Assembly: GCA_964644045.1 (NCBI GenBank)
Contig: CAZXUK010000011.1
Coordinates: 1-35,612 of the forward strand
Reading direction: 5' to 3'
From: JAIOTG01 sp964644045
GTDB taxonomy: Bacteria; Patescibacteriota; Patescibacteriia; Patescibacteriales; JAGXOH01
Length of the DNA stretch: 35,612 nucleotides
Shown: in pieces, positions 1-6,880 of the stretch
Layout: the number at the start of each line of letters is the position of its first letter
How positions within the stretch are numbered: the first letter of the stretch is position 1
Program-made: the position numbers and the translations under genes
The notes under the pieces: model-generated
Database searches by the model: none
Seen by the model: only the letters and a program-made list of their open reading frames with translations
What the model was told of the DNA's origin: nothing

Positions 1-60
1 CTTTTTTTTGCACATTGAAAAAATCGGATAACTTGAAAATCATTCCATTTAATCTATTCA

Positions 61-69
61 AAAAGGAGG
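61..69 (+). promoter_or_regulatory. Strong Shine-Dalgarno site
   Basis: AAAAGGAGG lies 6 nt before the ATG at 76 and fixes that start. A near-full match to the anti-Shine-Dalgarno sequence is rare in this window; only the three plus-strand genes have one. Confidence 0.85.
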
Positions 70-75
70 TTTAAA

Positions 76-810
76 ATGACGATTCCGACGCCAGATCTCA
101 ACAACATGTCCAGAAAAGACTTATTGAAACTTAACCCAGAAATCTGTAAAAAGGATATGACCAAAAAACACCTTGAGGCTATATTTATGGCCTGTGATGC
201 TTTTTGGCACCATCCCGGCGAAAAAAATCCCACAGCTCCTCATGCAAAGCTCACTAGCGGTAAACACAGCAATATTTACATCAACTGCACCCGCGTATTG
301 CAACGCAGCAACCTCTGCCAAATTATGGCCTACCAGCTTCTCAGGCGATTATCATCCTTTTATAACGGACCCATTGACTGGGTGATCGGTTCTGATTCGG
401 CTGCCTTGGGGCTATCAAAGGATATCGCCAATCTGGCCAATGCTAAATGGCATGCTATGCAAAAAGGTCCGGACAAAACTCAAATCTGGGAAAAGGCAAC
501 CATTATGCCCGAAGAACACGTTCTCCACGTTGAAGAACTCCTGACCACCAACCAAACTACGAAGGCGGTAAGAACTGCTGTCCGTGAAGGCAATCCTTAT
601 CAAGTAAATTTTATTCCCTACATTCCTGTATTGGTTTTAAGGCCCGACAAGGATGTGCCCGATTCAATTGACGGGAGTAAATTGTTTTCCTGCCTCTATT
701 ACGACACTTATGTGGTGGATCCGGAAAAAGAAGAATGCGAATTCTGCAAAAATGGTTCCTCAGCCCTTTCACCGAAAAACCACTGGGATGAACTTATGGA
801 AACAATGTAA
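76..810 (+). CDS. pyrE: Orotate phosphoribosyltransferase-like protein
   Basis: A 244-residue protein of the type I phosphoribosyltransferase fold. OPRT makes orotidine 5'-phosphate from orotate and PRPP in the cytosol. The N-terminal half has the OPRT signature LTSGKHSNIYIN (residues 59-70). The PRPP-binding loop is HVEELLTTNQTT (151-162): it aligns with the usual acidic-acidic-x-x-T-x-G-x-S motif but lacks its glycines. The flexible catalytic loop (about 127-141) keeps lysines but not the usual HGEGG pattern. A C-terminal extension carries a CxxC-like CEFC near 219-222. It sits 42 nt upstream of the OMP decarboxylase gene, which supports a two-step orotate-to-UMP unit. The degenerate PRPP loop means activity is not certain; a regulatory or altered-specificity PRTase is the alternative. 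The start is set by a strong ribosome binding site. Confidence 0.72.
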   Translation: MTIPTPDLNNMSRKDLLKLNPEICKKDMTKKHLEAIFMACDAFWHHPGEKNPTAPHAKLTSGKHSNIYINCTRVLQRSNLCQIMAYQLLRRLSSFYNGPIDWVIGSDSAALGLSKDIANLANAKWHAMQKGPDKTQIWEKATIMPEEHVLHVEELLTTNQTTKAVRTAVREGNPYQVNFIPYIPVLVLRPDKDVPDSIDGSKLFSCLYYDTYVVDPEKEECEFCKNGSSALSPKNHWDELMETM

Positions 811-840
811 AACAGGACTACTAACCAACAAAACCGGAAA

Positions 841-847
841 AAGGAGG
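841..847 (+). promoter_or_regulatory. Strong Shine-Dalgarno site
   Basis: AAGGAGG lies 5 nt before the ATG at 853, in the short gap between the two pyrimidine genes, and supports independent strong translation of the second gene. Confidence 0.85.
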
Positions 848-852
848 AAAAA

Positions 853-1764
853 ATGTACGGATTTCGCACAAAATTAGCAAAAAGACAAAAAGAGACAAGT
901 TCCCTGGTCTGTGTCGGGCTCGACCCCTTGCCGGAAAAAATGCCGAAATCAATCAAAAAAAGATTCTGGCTGCGCCAAGAATGGAAGGCTGTCGCTCAAT
1001 GGATGATCGACATCGTGGATGCCACGGCTCCCTATGCTTGCATGTTTAAACCCCAGCGGGCGCACTATGAGGCATTTCGGGACGGTCGCAAAATTCTCAC
1101 GGCCATCATTGATTACATTCATGAATTTCATCCGGACATTCCGGTTTTCTTGGACTGTAAGAGAGGAGATATCGGACGAACACAACAGCGTTATCGCATC
1201 GCTCAATTTGATATCGATGGCGCCGAAGGCATAAACTTCAACCCCTATATGGGCGAAGGCTGTATGCAATCTCTCGTGGATGAAAAAAATCCGGGCAGGG
1301 CTATCGTCGGTCTTTGCTATACCAGCAACCCCTCGGCCAGACAGGTTCAGGACGTGAAGCTCGAATCCGAAGAACTTTATTGGGAGTTCATGGCTCAGAA
1401 TATTCTCAATTGGGCCGAAGAACTGGGAATTACGGATGACGCCGGACTGGTCATGGCTGCTGCGCACGAAAAACCCAAGGGCTCCGGGAAAATTTACTCC
1501 CATCACTTGTCCCGCGTCAGAGAAATTGTGGGAGATAAATTATGGTTTTTGATCCCCGGAATCGGCATCCCCGGAATCGGCACCCAGGGCAGCTTCATTG
1601 AAGAAACAGTCAAAACCGCCTATTCCGGCCCGGGAACCATCGCCATAAATTCTTCATCTGGAATTATATTCGCTAGTTCAGGAGATGACTACGCCGAAGC
1701 TGCAGGCAAAGAGGCTCAAAAGCTTAGCTCGCAGATTATCGGGAGTGTTAGATCCACAAAGTAA
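853..1764 (+). CDS. pyrF: Orotidine 5'-phosphate decarboxylase, type 2
   Basis: A 303-residue TIM-barrel enzyme that converts OMP to UMP. The substrate-binding start VCVGLDP (19-25), the FKPQRAHYE strand (65-73) and the catalytic tetrad region DCKRGDIG (101-108; K103 and D106 correspond to the catalytic Lys and Asp of the D-x-K-x-x-D motif) are all visible. The phosphate-gripping segment near 232-243 reads PGIGIPGIGTQG. Length and motif context fit the longer type 2 family rather than the roughly 230-residue E. coli type. It is cotranscribed with the OPRT-like gene and followed by a hairpin with a T run, so the pair forms a closed operon. No upstream de novo pyrimidine genes are present, so orotate may come from outside or from genes elsewhere. 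Confidence 0.93.
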   Translation: MYGFRTKLAKRQKETSSLVCVGLDPLPEKMPKSIKKRFWLRQEWKAVAQWMIDIVDATAPYACMFKPQRAHYEAFRDGRKILTAIIDYIHEFHPDIPVFLDCKRGDIGRTQQRYRIAQFDIDGAEGINFNPYMGEGCMQSLVDEKNPGRAIVGLCYTSNPSARQVQDVKLESEELYWEFMAQNILNWAEELGITDDAGLVMAAAHEKPKGSGKIYSHHLSRVREIVGDKLWFLIPGIGIPGIGTQGSFIEETVKTAYSGPGTIAINSSSGIIFASSGDDYAEAAGKEAQKLSSQIIGSVRSTK

Positions 1765-1783
1765 TGAAAAACTTCAATTTTAT

Positions 1784-1818
1784 AAAGCCGAAAGTCAAAA
1801 TGACGAGTAGGCTTTTTT
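1784..1818 (+). terminator. Rho-independent terminator after pyrF
   Basis: The arms AAAGCC and GGCTTT close a stem with an inner AGTCA/TGAC pairing, followed by six T residues. It lies 20 nt after the pyrF stop. Confidence 0.75.
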
Positions 1819-1855
1819 GTTTTATAAAAAATTCGAACCTGCGTTTAGAATATAA

Positions 1856-1883
1856 AAAATAACCTATAAAATCAGGTTATTTT
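1856..1883. terminator. AT-rich 10-bp hairpin, probable bidirectional terminator
   Basis: AAAATAACCT and AGGTTATTTT pair perfectly around an 8-nt loop, with A/T runs on both flanks. It could back up termination of pyrEF and block transcription arriving from the minus-strand tRNA. Confidence 0.7.
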
Positions 1884-1888
1884 CGTAG

Positions 1889-1901
1889 GCTCCCGGGGTC
1901 G
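1889..1901 (-). repeat. Partial copy of the tRNA-Asn 3' end
   Basis: GCTCCCGGGGTCG here is identical to 2028-2040, the end of the tRNA-Asn acceptor and T-arm. The match breaks down inside the T loop, so it is a fragment, not a second tRNA. It may be a remnant of integration at the tRNA 3' end or of a partial duplication. Confidence 0.6.
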
Positions 1902-1914
1902 AATTTACCCCTAC

Positions 1915-1965
1915 TCCGCCTGCCGGCGGATCCGGGGCATAAACTCCTGCCTGCCGGCAGGCAGG
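1915..1965. repeat. Pair of GC-rich palindromes
   Basis: TCCGCC/GGCGGA pairs around TGCC at 1915-1930. A perfect 20-nt palindrome of CCTGCCTGCC and its complement follows at 1946-1965. Both are far more GC-rich than the surrounding DNA and resemble interspersed REP-like elements. No coding capacity is seen. Confidence 0.65.
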
Positions 1966-1993
1966 TCTCATCCGATCTCCAAAAAATATAAAA

Positions 1994-2020
1994 TAAAACA
2001 GGTCTATTCAGGCCTGTTTT
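1994..2020 (-). terminator. Terminator downstream of tRNA-Asn
   Basis: AAAACAGG and CCTGTTTT form an 8-bp stem just 9 nt beyond the tRNA 3' end, with an A/T-rich tail that reads as a T-rich run on the minus strand. Confidence 0.7.
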
Positions 2021-2028
2021 GTTTTATG

Positions 2029-2372
2029 CTCCCGGGGTCGGATTCGAACCGACGACCAATTGGTTACACTTGACCTCTGAGTTTCCTCAAAGAGTGGACT
2101 ATATCATCATCCCGCCCTTCACGAAAGGCGGGAGCGAGGCGCTTCCCCTTTGCCCTAAAAGGCAAAGAGTACTCCCTTTAGGGATAGTCTCTGAACCTTT
2201 CCGGCTCCAGTTTTTCAAACTGGGGCTGGACTTGGCTGCTGATCACCATATCCCCTTACTAATGTAAGCGAACTTAGGCTTCCAGCAATTCACCTCGTTT
2301 TTCAACCATGATTACTCATGGAAGCTGCGTTTTAGTTCACAGCCAACTGCGCTACCGCTGCGCCACCCGGGA
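2029..2372 (-). tRNA. tRNA-Asn(GUU) interrupted by a group I intron
   Basis: On the minus strand the 5' exon (2372-2339, 34 nt) gives acceptor TCCCGGG, D arm GCGC/GCGC, anticodon-stem strand GTTGG and loop start CTGT. The 3' exon (2066-2029, 38 nt) gives TAA, stem CCAAT, variable TGGTC, T arm GTCGG-TTCGAAT-CCGAC, acceptor CCCGGGA and discriminator G. Joined, the 72-nt RNA has the loop CTGTTAA, hence anticodon GUU (asparagine). The intron lies between anticodon positions 35 and 36. A full CCA is not encoded (CA follows the discriminator). It lies downstream of rpoD, same orientation, and is followed by its own terminator. The split means a standard tRNA search may miss or misname it. Confidence 0.93.
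2067..2338 (-). ncRNA. Group I self-splicing intron (272 nt, no ORF)
   Basis: The 5' exon end GCTGT pairs with intron GCAGC (2328-2324), leaving a U-G wobble at the splice site, as required for P1. The last intron base is G (2067). Core elements on the minus strand: P2 hairpin CCATGA/TCATGG (2321-2306), P element AATTGCTGGAAG (2290-2279), Q element CAGCAGCCAAG (2241-2231), R element GTTCAGAGACTAT (2196-2184) and S element ATATAGTCC (2105-2097). R and S pair as P7, with a CCC-TAAA-GGG P8 next to R, and P and Q share GCTG/CAGC as P4. No homing endonuclease reading frame is present. The core resembles the IC3-type introns of bacterial tRNA genes; that subgroup is inference. Confidence 0.93.
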
Positions 2373-2400
2373 ATAAATTGTAAAAGTTCTAAAAACTTTT

Positions 2401-2431
2401 AAATAAAAACCTGCCTTTTCAAAAAGCAGCT
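2401..2431 (-). terminator. Terminator after rpoD
   Basis: On the minus strand CTGCTTTT and AAAAGGCAG pair, followed by GTTTTTATTT. It lies 47 nt past the rpoD stop and separates rpoD from the tRNA gene. Confidence 0.6.
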
Positions 2432-2477
2432 TCTAACAACATTATATAAAAACTAAAAAATTAGTCAACAGCCTAAT

Positions 2478-4088
2478 TTAGTAATAATCTTCCAATCTTT
2501 TAATATCCTCGTCTTTTCTGATCTTTTCCAATGCCTTGGCCTCAATCTGCCTGATTCTTTCTCTGGTAACATCAAATTCCTGCCCCACCTCTTCCAAGGT
2601 GTGGGCCACACCATCGGTTAAACCGAATCTCATCTCCAATATCTTCTGCTCTCTGGGGCTTACTTTGGAAATCGCTTTACGGGCATAGTCGCGCAAAAGC
2701 AGGAGGGCGGCTGAGCGGTCCGGAGTAACATTTTTTATATCCTCGATAAAATCCTCCAAAGTGGAGTCCTCCTCATCATCTCCCACAGTGGTCTCTAAGG
2801 AAACCGTATCCTGGGAAATTTTAATAATATGCCTGACCCTGCTTATATCTTCCCCCATTTCCGCGGAAATCTCTTCCGGCAGGGGTTCTCGGCCCAAATC
2901 CTGAATCAATCTTCTTTCCACTTGCTGGAATTTATTAATAGTCTCCACCATGTGGACTGGAATTCTAATGGTGCGGGACTGATCGGCCAAAGCCCGGGTA
3001 ATGGCCTGTCTTATCCACCAAGTGGCATAAGTGGAAAACTTATAACCTTTGCGATATTCAAATTTCTCTACCGCTCGAAACAGTCCGATATTGCCTTCTT
3101 GGATCAAATCCAAAAGACTTAAACCCTTAGCTCCGGCAAATTTCTTGGCAATAGAAACCACCAAACGGAGATTGGCCTCAATCAATCTCTTCTCCGCTTC
3201 CCTGTCACCTCTTTCCTTGCGTTTAGCCAGTTCCACTTCTTCGGCCGAGTTAAGCAAAGGTACTTTTCCAATCTCCTTTAAATACATCTGAATAGAATCA
3301 GAGCTCAATTTAGACAAATCAATAGTGGGAAGTAAATTCAAATTCAAAGAATCCTCTTTTTTGTCAGACTTTTTCTTTTTTCCCGCGGTTTTTTCTTTTT
3401 CGCCTTCTTGCTCTTCTTCCTCGCTCCGGCTCTTTTGAATCCGGGCGGATAATCCCAAAATCCCTTCACTGTCTTCTATAATTCTAACTCCGTTTTTTTG
3501 AAGCTCAGACAAAAAAAGTTCAAAATCATAAACATACTCCTCTATTTCCGGAAACAAATGAAGAAGCTCGGTCTCGGTCACAAAACCACGGGACCTACCT
3601 TTATTGATCAGTCTTTCTTTTTGCTCGTCCGTGGGTTTAATTATTTCGGCCTTGGGGGCCGGGGATTCAGTCTTTTTCCGAGCGGTTGTTTTTTTAGTTC
3701 GGGCTGTTCCGGCAGTCGATTTCTTAGGAGCCGTATTCCGGGAAGCAACAGTCTTTTTTGGGGAAGTAACCGTTTTTTTCTGAGGAACGGAAGTCTTTTT
3801 CCGAGTAACAGCGGTTTTTTTCTGAGAAGCGACGGTTTTTTTCTGGGGGGCGGCTGTCTTTTTCCGGGAGGTCGTGATTTTTTTCTTCTGAGTGGTAACC
3901 GGCTTTTTCCGGGTCTGTGCCCCGGTCTTGGCCGCAGAAGTTGAGGCCGTACCCTTTTTTTGAACAGAAACTTTTTGAGCTTTGGTCGCTTTAGCCGATG
4001 TCTTTTTTTTAGCCCGAGCTTCGGGAGAAACAGCGGAATTAGAGGAAGCGGCCTTTTTAGTGTTTGTTTTTTTAGCGGTATTAGCCAT
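2478..4088 (-). CDS. rpoD: RNA polymerase primary sigma factor RpoD with lysine-rich N-terminal tail
   Basis: The 536-residue housekeeping sigma factor directs RNA polymerase to promoters. The core (about 260-536) has regions 1.2 to 4.2: the region 2 block with STYATWWIRQAITRALADQS, region 3, and region 4.2 ending VTRERIRQIEAKALEKIR. A region 1.1-like domain lies near 150-210. The first ~145 residues are unusual: a histone-H1-like Lys/Ala/Thr tail including six consecutive 7-residue units of the form (Q/R/P)KKT(A/V/S)xx at 75-116. An acidic/basic linker follows region 1.1. I chose the ATG at 4088; an in-frame TTG 21 nt upstream (4109) would add seven residues. No Shine-Dalgarno site is seen. 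It lies downstream of dnaG, the classic dnaG-rpoD order. Confidence 0.96.
   Translation of the reverse strand: MANTAKKTNTKKAASSNSAVSPEARAKKKTSAKATKAQKVSVQKKGTASTSAAKTGAQTRKKPVTTQKKKITTSRKKTAAPQKKTVASQKKTAVTRKKTSVPQKKTVTSPKKTVASRNTAPKKSTAGTARTKKTTARKKTESPAPKAEIIKPTDEQKERLINKGRSRGFVTETELLHLFPEIEEYVYDFELFLSELQKNGVRIIEDSEGILGLSARIQKSRSEEEEQEGEKEKTAGKKKKSDKKEDSLNLNLLPTIDLSKLSSDSIQMYLKEIGKVPLLNSAEEVELAKRKERGDREAEKRLIEANLRLVVSIAKKFAGAKGLSLLDLIQEGNIGLFRAVEKFEYRKGYKFSTYATWWIRQAITRALADQSRTIRIPVHMVETINKFQQVERRLIQDLGREPLPEEISAEMGEDISRVRHIIKISQDTVSLETTVGDDEEDSTLEDFIEDIKNVTPDRSAALLLLRDYARKAISKVSPREQKILEMRFGLTDGVAHTLEEVGQEFDVTRERIRQIEAKALEKIRKDEDIKRLEDYY
3741..3866 (-). repeat. Coding 21-nt minisatellite in rpoD
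   Basis: Six consecutive units encode the heptads RKKTAAP, QKKTVAS, QKKTAVT, RKKTSVP, QKKTVTS and PKKTVAS. The period is 21 nt in frame, so copy number can change without a frameshift. Confidence 0.8.
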
Positions 4089-4147
4089 ATTTAATTTTAT
4101 TTTAACCAAAATTTAAAATTACCTGCCATAGACAGGTTTTTCCAACA

Positions 4148-6022
4148 TTAAAAATATTCTTGCTTTTCCAACTCTTTTAATTCCTCGGTTAAATCTTTCA
4201 ACTCCGCCAATAATTCATCCGTTTCCTTTTTATCTTCTCCTTTTTCCGAATCTTTAATAAGTTTTTCAATCTCCCTCATTCTTTCTCGAATATTCCCTTT
4301 TTTTAATAAATTAATAATCTTTAAAACCTCGCTCTTCACCTCCCTTTCTTCCAAGCCGTAATAATCTCTTTCTCCTTGAACAGCCAGCTTATCCAAAAAT
4401 TCGATCTGATCTCTTAAGTCAGAATTAGAATATTCCTCATCCTCCTCAGAAAAAGAAAACCGGGTCTTCAAGAATTGTTTAAATTCGGAATAATCAAAAC
4501 TATTTTCCGAATCCTCTTTTTTATTATTATAATAAAGAAACAAATTTTTGTAAATTTGTTTAGCTCTTTTTCCTTGAATCTGATCCATCTCTATGCGCTC
4601 CAAAATAAAACTTAAAAAATCGGGAAATTGCAAAATAATAGCCAATAAATTAAGTGAGGCCGCTTCTTCTCGACTTGAAGGACCGCTTTCTCGAGGGCGG
4701 GGGGCTTCTTGTTCTTCTTCCGTTTCATTGGAATAATTATCTTTTTTTAAACTGCTCAAACTCTCTCTCAACAAACTCTCTTCCACATCCAGTTTCTGGC
4801 TTAGTCTTTTCAGCCAATGATCTTTGGCGATCAAATCGGAAATTTTATTTATCAAGGGCAAAAGTCGGCGAGCCGCTTCCCTTTTTCCTTCCAACTCCCC
4901 TATTTCCACTTCCGAGCAAACCTTATCAAAATAGTATTCCATTATTTCCCTGGCGGAAGATAAAATTTCTTTCCACTTTTCGGGGTTCTCTCTAATAATA
5001 TCATCCGGATCCTTGTCTTCCTCCATAGTAATTATTTTAAGCTTCATGTCCAAGGGAAGAGCTTGATTTACTCCTCTGTCCACGGCCATTTGCCCCGCCT
5101 GATCCATATCAAAAGCCAAAACAAGATTGGAAGAATAACGTTTGAGTAGTTTTAACTGCTCTCGGGTTAGGGCGGTGCCCGAGCTGGCAACAGTATTTCC
5201 AAAACCGTTTTGATGAGCGGTGATAACATCCATTTGCCCTTCCATTACTACGGTATAACCCTCTGACTTTATTTCCTTTTTGGCTTTGTCCAAGCCGAAT
5301 AATATCCGGCTTTTGTCATAAATCATGGTTTGGGGGCTATTGATATATTTTCCCATAATTTCTTCCTTTTCTTTGCCGGGCCTAACCCGAGCGGAGAAAG
5401 CCACTACATTGCCGTTATAATCACACAAAGGAAACATTATACGGTCACGGAAACGATTATAAATCCCGTTACCCCCTTTTCTGCGATTGGCCAAACCGGC
5501 AGAAATTATCTCTTCCTCCTTGTATCCTTTTTTCTTTAAAAAATTAACCAAATCCTCCCAAGAATTGGGACTAAATCCTATTTTCCAATCAATTAAAGTT
5601 TCTTGGCTTAATTTTCTTTCAGTTAAATATCCCCGGGCTTCCCCGGCCACGGAAGATTCCATTAAAACCCGATGGTAATAATTGGCGGCCAATTCGTTTA
5701 TGTCCATCAATTTATTACGTTTGGAAACCACCTTGGGGTCTTCCTTTTTCAAGGTTACGCCCGCCTTGGGAGCTAAAATGCGCAAGGCCTCCACAAAATT
5801 GACCCCTTCTATCTCCATAATAAAAGTAATTACATCCCCGCCCTTACCGGAACTGAAACAATGCCAGATCTGTTTTTCCGGAGACACCATAAAAGAAGGG
5901 GTTTTTTCCCGATTAAAAGGAGACGAAGCGGAAAAATTGGCCCCCACGGGCTTAAGTTGGACATACTCCTTTATAACATCCACGATATCCAAACGCGATT
6001 TTATTTCCTCGGAAATTTGCAT
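4148..6022 (-). CDS. dnaG: DNA primase DnaG with degenerate zinc-binding domain
   Basis: A 624-residue bacterial primase that makes RNA primers at the replication fork. The N-terminal CHC2-type domain (about 1-95) is recognisable from SPFNREKTPSF and QIWHCFSSGKGGD, but the ligands that are C, H, C, C in E. coli read S34, N37, C55, S58, so only one remains. The catalytic core contains the TOPRIM acidic residues in VVMEGQMDVI and the DMD of LAFDMDQAG. The C-terminal third is charged and coiled-coil rich and stands where the helicase-binding domain normally sits. The ATG at 6022 gives the typical start MQISEEIKSRLD; an in-frame TTG at 6052 is less likely. It lies 59 nt upstream of rpoD. Confidence 0.95.
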   Translation of the reverse strand: MQISEEIKSRLDIVDVIKEYVQLKPVGANFSASSPFNREKTPSFMVSPEKQIWHCFSSGKGGDVITFIMEIEGVNFVEALRILAPKAGVTLKKEDPKVVSKRNKLMDINELAANYYHRVLMESSVAGEARGYLTERKLSQETLIDWKIGFSPNSWEDLVNFLKKKGYKEEEIISAGLANRRKGGNGIYNRFRDRIMFPLCDYNGNVVAFSARVRPGKEKEEIMGKYINSPQTMIYDKSRILFGLDKAKKEIKSEGYTVVMEGQMDVITAHQNGFGNTVASSGTALTREQLKLLKRYSSNLVLAFDMDQAGQMAVDRGVNQALPLDMKLKIITMEEDKDPDDIIRENPEKWKEILSSAREIMEYYFDKVCSEVEIGELEGKREAARRLLPLINKISDLIAKDHWLKRLSQKLDVEESLLRESLSSLKKDNYSNETEEEQEAPRPRESGPSSREEAASLNLLAIILQFPDFLSFILERIEMDQIQGKRAKQIYKNLFLYYNNKKEDSENSFDYSEFKQFLKTRFSFSEEDEEYSNSDLRDQIEFLDKLAVQGERDYYGLEEREVKSEVLKIINLLKKGNIRERMREIEKLIKDSEKGEDKKETDELLAELKDLTEELKELEKQEYF

Positions 6023-6044
6023 AACTTTTAATATTATTTTCACT

Positions 6045-6419
6045 TTAACCAAAAATTCTCTTCAACCATCCTTTTTTTTGATCATTCTCCTCTTTTTTTT
6101 CTCCTTTCTCCTCTGCGGAAGAAAAAATAAACTGTCGCAGGCGCTCTAACTCTTCCTTGACCAGGGGACTTTCATATTCGGCATTATGCCTGTGGGGTCC
6201 GGGATAGCCGGCCGCTTTTTGGTCCAAGTGCAAACTAAAAATCACTTTATCATTTTCCTGTTCGATGTAAAGATGAAAACGAGGGTAAAATCCACCGCCC
6301 AAACGACGGACCAAACTCTCTTGCCCGCTTTTTTTATCTCTGATAAATCCGTACCCCGCTTTTCTGGCCAACTGATAGGGGTTGTGTCTTAACTCTTTTT
6401 TTTCCGCTTTAAATTTCAT
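6045..6419 (-). CDS. Conserved hypothetical protein, small and soluble
   Basis: A 124-residue protein with no signal peptide or membrane segment. An N-terminal basic part contains NPYQLARKAGYGFIRDKKSG. A central alternating beta pattern (FYPRFHLYIEQE, KVIFSLHLDQK) precedes HRHNAEYESPLVKEELERL, and a very charged Lys/Glu tail ends it. I recognise the general pattern as one seen in Parcubacteria-type genomes but know no function. The His-rich HRHN segment could bind metal; that is a guess. Its start codon overlaps the end of the upstream GtrA-like gene by 11 nt, so the two are translated from one message, and its stop is 22 nt before dnaG. Confidence 0.75.
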   Translation of the reverse strand: MKFKAEKKELRHNPYQLARKAGYGFIRDKKSGQESLVRRLGGGFYPRFHLYIEQENDKVIFSLHLDQKAAGYPGPHRHNAEYESPLVKEELERLRQFIFSSAEEKGEKKEENDQKKGWLKRIFG

Positions 6420-6873
6420 AATGTATTTTTTTAAAGATTATAAAATTATTGACCAAAAATCTAAACAAAGCCAAAACTCCTCCTGAGAATATTTGGGCCA
6501 AAACATAGTAAAAACCGGCTTTTTCCACTAATATAAAAAGAAAAAAAAGATTCAAGAATATAGATATGACATTTAATAAAAAATAAGAAAAAAACTGCTG
6601 GGGAAAACGAGAGCGGGAATTATCCCTAAAAGTCCAAAATTTCTGCAGAATAAAACTAATAAAAAAAGCCAGTAAACAAGAAAGGGCGGCGGAATAAATA
6701 TACCAAAACCCGGCAAAATCGGTCAAAAAATACAATAAACCGAGATCCGCAATCGCCGCCACGGTGCCCGCAATGGCGAATTTAATTATTTTTTTGTTTT
6801 TGTCCAATAAAGAATAAACAAAGGGAAAACAATAAGCGGCCGCCTTTCTAAAAGACATATAGTATTTAAACAT
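6409..6873 (-). CDS. GtrA-like membrane protein
   Basis: A 154-residue polytopic protein with four hydrophobic segments (about 29-50, 56-77, 93-117, 121-143), the arrangement of the GtrA family. The FAIAGTVAAIADLGLLYFL and FILQKFWTFRDN patterns match that family, whose members are thought to help move lipid-linked sugars across the membrane or assist glycosyltransferases. It lies 7 nt after the sugar epimerase gene, which supports a role in surface glycan assembly. The substrate cannot be read from the sequence. Confidence 0.85.
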   Translation of the reverse strand: MFKYYMSFRKAAAYCFPFVYSLLDKNKKIIKFAIAGTVAAIADLGLLYFLTDFAGFWYIYSAALSCLLAFFISFILQKFWTFRDNSRSRFPQQFFSYFLLNVISIFLNLFFLFILVEKAGFYYVLAQIFSGGVLALFRFLVNNFIIFKKIHYEI

Positions 6874-6880
6874 ACTAATC

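Noticed and set aside
1..75. Promoter for the pyrimidine genes
   Set aside because: Several TTGAAA-like hexamers occur, but none has a good -10 element at proper spacing.
949..1506. Minus-strand frame of 185 codons opposite pyrF
   Set aside because: pyrF is certain in the other frame by motifs; the antisense frame has no recognisable features.
2019..2267. Open plus-strand frame of 82 codons across the tRNA region
   Set aside because: It runs antisense through the tRNA 3' exon and the intron core, has no ribosome binding site, and its sequence is explained by the RNA gene.
3498..3944. Plus-strand frame of 148 codons opposite rpoD
   Set aside because: Its Gly/Ser/Phe-rich translation is the shadow of the lysine-rich rpoD repeats.
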